Program-made: the position numbers and the translations under genes
Part shown: positions 8,161 through 17,800 of the stretch, one piece after another
How positions within the stretch are numbered: the first letter of the stretch is position 1
Layout: every line of letters begins with the position of its first letter
The notes under the pieces: model-generated
The model's input: the letters and a program-made list of their open reading frames with translations, nothing else
The model's database searches: none
Told to the model about the DNA's origin: nothing
DNA from: Nostoc sp. FACHB-110
GTDB taxonomy: Bacteria; Cyanobacteriota; Cyanobacteriia; Cyanobacteriales; Nostocaceae
NCBI RefSeq assembly: GCF_014697425.1
Contig: NZ_JACJRU010000045.1
Span: forward strand, 1-64,000
Reading direction: 5' to 3'
DNA length: 64,000 nucleotides

Positions 8161-10884
8161 GTGGTGAAACAAGCTAATAAAGCTAAGAAAATCAGTGCGT
8201 TTGAAGATGCCCTAGACCTAACAACAATGGTGCGACTGCAAAAAAAGGGCTATATCGTTGGCGCATACTTGTTAAGCAAGAAGTTGCTAGGGGAGACAGA
8301 CAACACTTTACAACTGGTATTCGGTTATACTTGCTCAGGGATTCATCCGATGTTTTCGTCGGATGAACAAGTTGAGGCAATAGCAGATGCGTTTTATCAA
8401 GGCTGTAAAGAAATCCCACAGAGGGAAAAATTCACCTTCAGATGGAGTTCATTTTGTGAAGAGGATGGAATAGTAGATTCCTATCGTCAACGCTTAGATG
8501 AGCCGATATCAGATGAAAGCGAGTTTTTGGACTGGGGGCAAGTGGCGCGACTTCAAGAACTAACAAGTAGTCGGCATCGAAAAACAATCGTACTATCTAT
8601 ATATAGTACCTTGACTATTCGACCGGGAGGAACAGAATCGGGGGATGCAGTAGATAGAGCAATAGTTAATTTCTCAAACTTTTTACAAAGGAGATTTACG
8701 CCGACAGGAGCGACAGAACTAACAAAGAAAAATCTAGCAGCTGTCCTAGAAAAAGCAATGGATGTGTCCTTGCGGCATAAACAGATTCTAGAAAGTATGG
8801 GATTACAGCCGATTGTAAAAGACGAGGTGGAGTTATGGGGTGAATTATGTCGAAATGTTGGGGCAAAAAAAACTCATGTACCGCACACATTAGTATGGGA
8901 TGAGAACGGGCTAAGAGAAGAGTTCTATCAAAATGAACCATCAGACTCATCCCACATAGATCCGCAACACGCAACAAGTGTACTATTAAATCGTGGGATA
9001 CCTGTTGCAAACGAAAAGTGGGTTTGCTTACCAACACATAAATATGTTGGCGTGATGGTACTCAACCAAAAACCAGAAGCATTTGCGTCCGTGGAAGACC
9101 AACTACGTTTTTTGTGGAATATTCTCTCGAAAGATGTGATTTATGACATCGAAGTAATAACGGAGGTAACGCCGTCAGATCCAAAAGTAACGCGATTGGC
9201 ACAACAATTAATTACCAGACGCGCCCACAATACAGCCAACGCAACTAAGGGGAAAACCGTAGATGTGGTGGCACAAATGAATATGGAGTGGGCATTAAAC
9301 GCACAAAAGCAACTGTACACAGGGGATACGCCGCAAAATACGGCATTGGTGGTACTGGTTTACCGTGATTCACCCGAAGAAATTGATGATGCCTGTCGTC
9401 TGATATCGGGCTATGTTAACCAACCTGCGGAACTGACACTAGAAAAACAATATAGCTGGCTGATCTGGTTAGAAACATTGATGATGCGTCAGCAGCCAAT
9501 GTTATCAACGCCCTTCAATCGCAGAACAACTTTCTTTGCCAGTGAGCTAATCGGTTTTACGAGCGTGATTAAAACAGCCACAGGAGATAGCAGAGGCTGT
9601 GAGTTGATTGCCGCAGAAGGTCATTCACCTGTTTACATTGACCTGAGAAAAACCGAAAACCTGATGGTGATTGGGACAACGGGTAGTGGTAAATCAGTTC
9701 TGATTGCTTCTATTATTGCAGAATGCTTGGCGATGGGGATGTCGGTGTTAATGATCGACCTTCCTAATGATGATGGTACGGGGACATTCGGAGATTTTAC
9801 CCCCTACTTCAACGGTTTTTACTTCGACATCTCCAAACAGTCTAACAACTTAGTCCAACCCCTAGACTTATCGAAAATTCTTAAGGAGCAAAAAGCCGAG
9901 CGTATCAAAGCACACCGTAACGATGTCAATCTGATCGTCCTGCAACTGGTACTGGGCAATAATAAATTTGATGGTTTTTTGGCTCAAACAATCGAATCGT
10001 TAATCCCGCTTGGGACGAAAGCGTTTTATGATGATCCAGAAATTATTGAACGTTTTGAAGCAGCCAGAGTTGGTGGATTGGGTTCTGATGCGTGGGCGAA
10101 TACCCCGACGCTGGTTGACATGGAGCGATTCTTTTCAACCGAGTATATTCATTTAGGCTATGATGACCCCAATGTCGATCAGGCCCTCAACTATATTCGT
10201 TTACGCCTTCAGTATTGGAGAGCTAGTTCAATCGGGGATGCCATCTGTAAACCATCTACATTCCAGACGGACTCAAAGCTGATAACCTTTGCCCTGACTA
10301 ACTTGCAATCTGATAAAGAAGCGGAAGTATTCGGGATGTCTGCATACATCGCCGCTTCGCGTCAATCCTTGTCTAGTCCGAACAGTGTGTTTTTCATGGA
10401 TGAGGCTAGTGTACTATTACGTTTTTCGGCTTTGTCGCGTCTTGTTGGTCGTAAATGTGCGACGGCTCGAAAATCCGGTTGTCGGATCATGTTGGCCGCC
10501 CAAGATGTGATTTCCATTGCCAAATCAGAAGCGGGAGAGCAAATCTTACAAAATATGCCGCGCCGATTGATAGGCCGTACCGTTGCTGGTGCGGCTAAAA
10601 GTATTTCCGAACTGCTGGGTATTCCTTTATCTTTAATCGAAAAAAACGAAAACTTTACACCGAATCGCCAACAACTATACACCTTATGGTTGATGGATTA
10701 TTACAAGACTTATATTCGCTGTCGTTATTATCCTTCTTCTCCACTACTGGCATTAGTCGCCAATGGGAAAGACGAACAAGCTGCCCGTGATAAATACAAA
10801 AAACTTTATTCTGACAAATTTGAATGGCTGTCAGCGTTTGCAAAGTATTACGTTGATTGTATTCGTCAAAGTAAACCACTTTAA
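8161..10884 (+). CDS. virB4: VirB4/TraC-type T4SS ATPase
   Basis: This 907-residue ATPase would energise pilus assembly and substrate transfer. The start is GTG 8161, with a second GTG codon right after it. Residues 1-480 form the variable N-terminal domain. The motor domain carries Walker A GTTGSGKS at about 505-512 and Walker B SVFFMDEAS at about 742-750. An arginine-rich C-terminal part includes the ARKSGCRIMLAAQD region typical of the HerA/VirB4 superfamily. The length is near the family norm (about 800-900). The gene follows VirB2- and VirB3-like genes and precedes a VirB5-like gene. Assignment to the VirB4 family is strong; the subfamily is not resolved. Confidence 0.88.
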   Translation: MVKQANKAKKISAFEDALDLTTMVRLQKKGYIVGAYLLSKKLLGETDNTLQLVFGYTCSGIHPMFSSDEQVEAIADAFYQGCKEIPQREKFTFRWSSFCEEDGIVDSYRQRLDEPISDESEFLDWGQVARLQELTSSRHRKTIVLSIYSTLTIRPGGTESGDAVDRAIVNFSNFLQRRFTPTGATELTKKNLAAVLEKAMDVSLRHKQILESMGLQPIVKDEVELWGELCRNVGAKKTHVPHTLVWDENGLREEFYQNEPSDSSHIDPQHATSVLLNRGIPVANEKWVCLPTHKYVGVMVLNQKPEAFASVEDQLRFLWNILSKDVIYDIEVITEVTPSDPKVTRLAQQLITRRAHNTANATKGKTVDVVAQMNMEWALNAQKQLYTGDTPQNTALVVLVYRDSPEEIDDACRLISGYVNQPAELTLEKQYSWLIWLETLMMRQQPMLSTPFNRRTTFFASELIGFTSVIKTATGDSRGCELIAAEGHSPVYIDLRKTENLMVIGTTGSGKSVLIASIIAECLAMGMSVLMIDLPNDDGTGTFGDFTPYFNGFYFDISKQSNNLVQPLDLSKILKEQKAERIKAHRNDVNLIVLQLVLGNNKFDGFLAQTIESLIPLGTKAFYDDPEIIERFEAARVGGLGSDAWANTPTLVDMERFFSTEYIHLGYDDPNVDQALNYIRLRLQYWRASSIGDAICKPSTFQTDSKLITFALTNLQSDKEAEVFGMSAYIAASRQSLSSPNSVFFMDEASVLLRFSALSRLVGRKCATARKSGCRIMLAAQDVISIAKSEAGEQILQNMPRRLIGRTVAGAAKSISELLGIPLSLIEKNENFTPNRQQLYTLWLMDYYKTYIRCRYYPSSPLLALVANGKDEQAARDKYKKLYSDKFEWLSAFAKYYVDCIRQSKPL

Positions 10885-10905
10885 CAATTCGCAATTCGCA
10901 ATTAT
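10884..10905. repeat. Short AATTCGC heptamer repeat after the virB4-like gene
   Basis: About two and a half AATTCGC units begin at the stop codon of the VirB4-like gene. It is another copy of the dispersed heptamer family. Confidence 0.6.
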
Positions 10906-10979
10906 AAGAGCGCAATTGCAATATTTTACAAAGGTTGATTAGTTAGGATTAGTTAATTTTAGAGTTTAGAGAATTAGTT

Positions 10980-11747
10980 ATGGTTTATTCGAGGAAATCA
11001 GTATTATTAACGGGTTTATTAGTCAGCAATTTATTACTAGTTACTCCGGCGTTAGCTGCCGAATCTCCCGAACCCAAGAAAGAAGAAAAATCATTTTTAT
11101 TACAGTTTTTAGAAACTTACAACGGTTTACAAGAATCGATTGACAAATACCGTCAGGATTTTAGTATTAGTTGGTCAAATATTATCAAAGATGTTGATGG
11201 TTTAATCAATAGTACCAAAGGTGATTTAGGGACTCCCGACCCCACAAGTGCAGGTGAGCGCATTCGTAAAGCGATTGAGAAAAACAAACAACAACAAGAC
11301 GCTACGGTTGTCCCGACGCTTGATTCTTCACCAGAAATCGATGGGCGTAATGCCGAACGTGACTTTCACCAACAGTACACTCTCGGTCAGTCACAATCTG
11401 TGTTGGGTGCGAATGGTCAACGAATTCAGAGACAAGAAGCTGAAATTTCTAACGATGCTGTTGCTAGTACCTCTGATTTAGCCGATACTGCCCAGCAAGA
11501 TGTTGTGACCCAAGACATTCTCAAGAAAATTGCGGCTCAAAATTTGCAAGCCACTATCATTAATAAATCCCTACATTCCGAAGCTCAAAAACAAACCAGG
11601 GCATTAGCCACAGCTAACATTAATTTGGCTGATATTTCTAGCCGTATGGATGAACAGGCTAAAGAACAAGAACGTCAAACAACTGCTGCTGTTCGTTCTG
11701 CTGTTCTCTCTAGTGCTGCTATTGATGCTTTCTGGTCAAACCAATAA
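10980..11747 (+). CDS. VirB5/TrbJ-like periplasmic T4SS protein
   Basis: This 255-residue protein starts with a clear signal peptide (SVLLTGLLVSNLLLVTPALA, cleavage after ALA). The rest is hydrophilic and mostly helical, with a long C-terminal Gln/Ala/Glu-rich region that should form coiled coils. VirB5 and TrbJ proteins are exported, helical and follow VirB4, as this one does. They act at the pilus tip or periplasm in host contact. Identity to known VirB5 cannot be judged by eye, so the call is positional plus topology. Confidence 0.55.
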   Translation: MVYSRKSVLLTGLLVSNLLLVTPALAAESPEPKKEEKSFLLQFLETYNGLQESIDKYRQDFSISWSNIIKDVDGLINSTKGDLGTPDPTSAGERIRKAIEKNKQQQDATVVPTLDSSPEIDGRNAERDFHQQYTLGQSQSVLGANGQRIQRQEAEISNDAVASTSDLADTAQQDVVTQDILKKIAAQNLQATIINKSLHSEAQKQTRALATANINLADISSRMDEQAKEQERQTTAAVRSAVLSSAAIDAFWSNQ

Positions 11748-11783
11748 TTACAATTCGCAATTCGCAATTCGCAATTCGCAAGT
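11748..11783. repeat. Heptamer repeat (AATTCGC)n
   Basis: Four AATTCGC units follow the VirB5-like stop, in the convergent gap before the relaxase gene. Confidence 0.75.
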
Positions 11784-11821
11784 TAAAAGTTCCCAATTTG
11801 CAGTCAAGATAAAGTTTAAAG

Positions 11822-11847
11822 TCCATCAAAAATTGGTGGATTTTTTT
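11822..11847 (+). terminator. Terminator between convergent T4SS and relaxase genes
   Basis: TCCATC pairs with GGTGGA (one G-T wobble) around an 8-base loop and is followed by seven T. It would end the VirB2-B5 transcript just before the end of the convergent relaxase gene. Confidence 0.65.
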
Positions 11848-14800
11848 ATAGCTTAAATTTTGGTGATTGCTGCTGATTCTTCAGTGCTTCTTCTTTCATT
11901 TGTCTAAAGATTTTTCGGATAATTAGTAAAGCCTTTGTCTTGGGGTTATCTTCAGTTTCAGAATGCTCCTCAAAATATGATTTGGTATACATAGCCAAGT
12001 TATAAAAATCCTGGTAACTTAAAAGCTCAATTTGTTCTCGATATTTCTGTGATTCTTGAATTGAGTTTTCTGGTTCTGGGTAATGTGATTGTATGTCCTG
12101 TAATGCTTGAAGAGTTTGGTGATTCTGGAAAGCTAACTGTTGTTGATACTTTGTTATTTCCTTGGTTAAAGCTGGTACTACTTCGGCTAAGACAGCACTG
12201 ACTTGTCTTTGTTCGACAAATCGCGCGATCGCGTCTACAGTTTTTTGTACTAGTTCTGGTGTGATTACTCTTGGAAGTTGAGAGTTTAACTGCTCGGTGG
12301 TTTCTTGATTAGTTTCGTTTTCTTCCAGAGAATCGACAATGACTTTTGTCGCTTCAGTCGTTACTAATTTTTCTAGAAGTGTTTGCTGTAGATTTTGGAT
12401 AATTTTATGATCACTGACTAATTCCTGTTGATATTCAAATACTTCATTGGTCAGGGATGGTAAGACTTGAGCTAGGGCAGAACTGATTTGTTTGCGTTCT
12501 CCGAAATTAATAATGGCATTTATAGCCTTAGCGGAAGCTAATTGTAGTTTGAGTTTTTGGTCGAGGTGATGGAGTGCCTTGTTTTCATTTACTAATTCCT
12601 CCTGATAAAGAACTAACTGCTCAGTAATTGACGGTAAAACCTGGGCTAAAGTTGATGAAACTGCTTTTTGTTCAACGAAATTAGTAATAGCATTTATAGC
12701 CTTAGCTGAGGCTAGTTGTAGTTTGAGTTTTTGGTCGAGGTGATGGAGTGCCTTGTTTTCATTTACTAATTCTTCCTGATAAAGAAATAACTGCTCGGTG
12801 ATTGAGGGTAAAACCTCAGCCAAAGTTGATGAAACTGCTTTTTGTTCGACGTAATTAGTAATGGCATCTATAGCTTTGGCTGAGGCTAGTTGTAGTTTGA
12901 GTTTTTGGTCTAGCTTATGGAGTGCCTTGTTTTCATTTACTAATTCTTCTTGATAAAGAACTAACTGCTCAGTGATTGAGGGTAAAACCTGGGCCAAAGT
13001 TGACGAAACTGCTTTTTGTTCAACGAAATTAGTAATGGCATCTATAGCCTTGGCTGAAGCTAGTTGTAGTTTGAGTTTTTGGTCGAGGTTATGAAGTGCC
13101 TTGTTTTGGGAGGTTAATTCTTCTTGATGAAGAACTAACTGCTCAGTGATTGAGGGTAAAACCTGGGCCAAAGTTGACGAAACTGCTTTTTGTTCAACGA
13201 AATTAGTAATAGCATTTATAGCCTTAGCTGAGGCTAGTTGTAGTTTGAGTTTTTGGTCGAGGTTATGAAGTGCCTTGTTTTGGGAGGTTAATTCTTCTTG
13301 ATAAAGAACTAACTGCTCAGTGACTGAGGGTAAAACCTGGGCTAAAGTTGACGAAACTGCTTTTTGTTCAACGAAATTAGTAATGGCATCTATAGCTTTG
13401 GCTGAGGCTAGTTGTAGTTTGAGTTTTTGGTCTGAGTTATAGAGTACCTCTTGCTCTTGAGGAAGCGGCTGGGGAGAGGAGAGTGCTAGGTCTACCTGAT
13501 AATTTTGATTTGCGTCCAGAGGTGTATTAATAGAATTAACTACAAACTGAGAACGCAAATCATTAATCAGGGTTTTTATTTGTTCAACATTGATTGCTCG
13601 TGCAATTTGTTTGACTTCTAAAAAGTTAGCGATCGCGCTTATAACCCGTTCATAGAGCCTTGATCTAAGATGGACATCAGTTGTTGAGTGGTCAACAATT
13701 GTTGTATGAGATTCGAGAGATTTTGCCCCGATGTGCGCTGTTCCCTCACCTCGAAGGTCACTTGATGTACTGCTTGGGTTAAGTCCTCTAATGTGGGCTT
13801 GAGGTTGCTCGATTCTTCTTGGTTGAGGGAGTCGGCTAGTGTCTCCAAGAACTGAGTCAGTCCCGATTGCAACTCGTTGAGATTCTCGGTTTGGCTCGTG
13901 GAAAACTGCTGGATTGTTTGATTCAACTGTTGATGGTGAATTTCCAACTGATCGATTTTGGTGGAAAGTTGTTCCTGGTTGCTCAACAATTGGTCGAGTT
14001 TCTGGATTAACATTGCTGTTTGTTCTTGTGGTTGATTGTTGGGGTTGTTGATGGTTGTCATGATCGGGTTCCTTAATAGGTGAGTTTGGGGAAGAAGTAG
14101 CTAACTTACGTTGGGCTTCTTCAGATGTCAGCTTACGCGGTGGTTGGTAAGCTGTTTTTTGTGGTGGTCGATTTTGATATTGCCAATCTCGTAAAGAACG
14201 AGCTTCATGGCTTAGTCGTTCATAGGCTAATGCCCCCTGTGCAACTAGAAAATCATCTACGCCTTTGTCTGGCCCTGGCAGCGTTATCACTTTGACAGAA
14301 CACCCTTGCCGATGCAGCAACCAGCCAGTTGTGGAAATATCTCGCTTAATGTTGACAATAGTTTCTGGTTTGGTTTCGTAGTCAAAGCAGAATTTAATTT
14401 CTCTTTTTGGTGTGGCGAAAACTGCCAATTCAGGGGCAAGATAAGACTTACCAATTTTCTGACCGAACTCATCTTTGGGTGAACGGTATCCGGCAGATAT
14501 CCCCGGCAGTCCAATAGCGATATGACCCTGGCTTAACAAAGAAGCGGCTTTTTTGGCTCCCTCGGTGATAGTGACTGGTAAATTATGTTTCCAGACACAG
14601 AACCAGAAACCACAGGCTTTGTCGCTATCACTAGGATTAATTTTGTGGAGAGCATAAATACGTTGGGCGATCTCGTCTGGGACATCCAATAAAAATATAC
14701 TTAACTCAACTTTGGGGGGATGCTCATATTTAATGAATTTGCCAGGAATTACCTGCCCCTGAACATCTTTTTTGGGTCTGGGTTGATTTGGCTTGTAACA

Positions 14801-17800
14801 ACCCCATTCTTTAGTTGTTGGTTTAAAGCCTGGGGCAAGTGAAGCAAAAGAGCGTGGGTCAACACCGGAATTACACCACCAACCACCAGCATCAATATGA
14901 GAATAGAGTTCTAAAAATCCCTTGGTTAAGCCTCCGGTATTTGTACGCTTGAGCTTGTCACTAATCATCAAGCGATTCCAAGCTTCATGTTCACCACCGA
15001 CATAGCTAAAGTGAAGGCTTTCAAAGTTTAATGCCGCAATTTGTGGGTGAATTGCGCTTTTTTCGACTAATTCTTGCCAATGTTCAGGGTCTAAATGGTT
15101 GGGCGCTGGTTCAGCAGTCCACCCAGCAAACTTTGCATGATGGCAAGCAGGGGGGGCTGGGGAAGCAAGGGGGGCTGGGGGAGAAAAAGCCTTTTTGTCA
15201 AATAGTTCTTTCTCCCCCTGCTCCCCCTGCTGCACCTCTCCCCCTGCTTGACCTACACCGCAAAATTGGGCTGGTTGCTCAATAGCTGGAGTCCAAAACG
15301 CTTGTGTTGGGATGGGCTTTTTGGGGATTGGTTTTTCTATTGTTGCAAAGTCTGACTTTACAGGGGTCGGCTGCTCTTGAGGAGGCGTTTTTCTGACTAC
15401 TGTTGATTTGATTTTTACTACTGGTGGCGTAACGGTACTGACAACTGGTTGTTCTACCGTTTGGGTCTTTAATACTGGTGGTGCAACAGTGCTGACAACT
15501 GGTTGTTCTATAATGAGCGAAATTTCCTGATTAGAAGATGCCCTCTCCTGTTTTACTTGCTGTCTGAGTAACTCTAGTGCATTTTCTTTCGCTTTGGACT
15601 TTTGGGCTAACTCCAGTAAATATTGCTTATCTTCGGTAAAGATTTTGACATTATCTTTAGCTCGGCTGACAGCTACATAAAAACTCTCTTGCCCAATGGT
15701 GTAATCGGCAGCAATTAAAGCCCTTTGTGCTGTTTTCCCTTGTGAGGAGTAGGTTGTACTTACCAGCGCATAGTCGAGATTGTGTGCCTGTTTGAGGTCA
15801 ATAGTTTCTGTGCGCTCATTGTCGAAATATTTGATGGAGGCAGTATTACCATTAATGGCTGTGACCAAAAACTCTTGACCATTGCGCCTTTGTAGTTGGC
15901 GCGAGTTCTTTTTCCATTGCAAGACTTCACCAACGGCAATCTCAATTTGATTGCACTGGTAAACTGCTTTATCAAAAAGGGGATCTACCTGTAATTGCTT
16001 ACCATCTGGGGCAAGAAGCGTCAGAGTATCTGTATCTTTGCCCAGAACTTCGTACAATTGACCTTTCTCTAAGCCGCGACGAGAGTAGTTACGTGTGGGC
16101 ATAACAAATTCACCCACTTCATAATTATGGGTGTACCGCATTTGTACTTTTGTGAGGTTTTTCGCTTGCAATTGAGTAATATTAGCGATTGCGCCTAAAC
16201 TTCCTTCAGCTTTTAACTTGTTTCTAATTACCCCTGTGAGTGCTGATTTTTCGGCATTTGTGCCAGCTAGTAGCAGCGTTTGTTCACGCTCTGATCGTGA
16301 CAATGCCATGTACTCACTAGCTATGGTTAAAAGTTTTTCATCTGGTGATACTTCTTGGATGCTACCGATGGAATCTAGCTGCTGGAAACCTGCTTCTACT
16401 CTGCCTTCGGCAATTAAATCGACAGCAATCTTTAAATCGGGGTTGCGTTGTCTGTTGGATTGGGTGAGGTGTGCAGTTTTCATTCCGGCTTGCTGCAAAC
16501 ATTTAAAGGGATTGCCAGCTTCTACTGCCGAAAGTTGTTTGATATCGCCTACTAGCAATACTCTTGCGCCTTGTTGGGTGGCTTGTTCTAACAGAGCATG
16601 GGCATCTTTGGCTGATAATAACCCAGCTTCATCAACTACCCACACTTGGTTTAACTGTGGTTGTGGCGGTGGTTCGGATACCAACAATCTGGCCACAGTT
16701 TCGCCAGAGATGCCCAATTCTTCACTTAACACTTTAGCCGCCATTGATGAGGGTGCAAATGCTTTGATTGTGTACCCTGCTGATGCAGCGATCGCTTGGA
16801 ATTCTTTGAGGGCGAAAGTCTTACCCGCACCAGCAACACCCTGCCACGCCACAAACTGATCACAAGTCGTCAACGCCATCTCTACTGCTTGCCGTTGACC
16901 TTGATTTAACAGGGTTTTTTCTAGTTGGCTTTCAATCACCTCTGGGTGAGAAATGGGAGAAAATTTTTGCTTCCCTTGCTCCATCAACTCGATTGTCGCT
17001 ATTTCTCGCTCTACTGCTTTTAAGGTTGTGTACTGTTCTAATCCAGGTAGAGCTATTACTTGCGGGTGCTGTTTCAGGAGGGGTTCGATTGCCGTTACAT
17101 CTGTCGCCAACCTTTCACTGAGTATGAATTTGGCAATATCCTCAAACTTAAACGCCACATTTCTTTCACTGCAATGCGCTATAGCGTCTTCTAAAATCTG
17201 ATTAATATTTTTTTGGTTGTTAGGGGAATTATTTACTTGGGGGTTTGATTCATAAGGTTTGACAAAGCTGATCCCTAATTTTTGAGCTTCTTCGTGCCAA
17301 AGGGAAAGCAGTTCATCATGTGATACTAGGTGTTTGCGTTGTCTGGTCTTATCCCAGACCTTCTCCCGTTGATGCCAATCTGAATCTAATCCACACTTGG
17401 CTATTATCTGCTGTCGTCGCTTAGAAAATACCTGTAAATCTTCTTCCTTAAACCCTTTAATTTCAAACTGCCCGTGTAACTTTGGCTCAATCTCATACCC
17501 CAGCTTCATTACCTCCGATGCTAGGTAACTCTGGTATGCCATCCCTAAAAACTTCTTATTGGCATATATCTCACTATTGACCAGACCGTACCATTTTCCA
17601 TCGGGTGTCTGCGTCGTATTCATCACCAAACAATGGGTGTGCAGGTGTGGGTCTAATGAACGGCTCTCAATATGGTCAAACTGTGCGACCAACAAATTAC
17701 CTGTGCTGATCCTGTGGCGTTTGTCTGCTTCAATCACTCTTGTCGTGGCATAACGTTCTTCCATCAGAGAGATTGTTTTTTCCAATGCCTGATGGTGTGC

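Noticed and set aside
13639..14061. Nested ORF as a sign of a frameshift error in the relaxase gene
   Set aside because: The relaxase frame is open and homologous in style on both sides, so a single error cannot explain it.
16218..16859. A 213-codon plus-strand ORF opposite the relaxase helicase domain
   Set aside because: It is the antisense shadow of a strongly conserved helicase; composition is Ser/Cys/Ala-rich as expected for a shadow.
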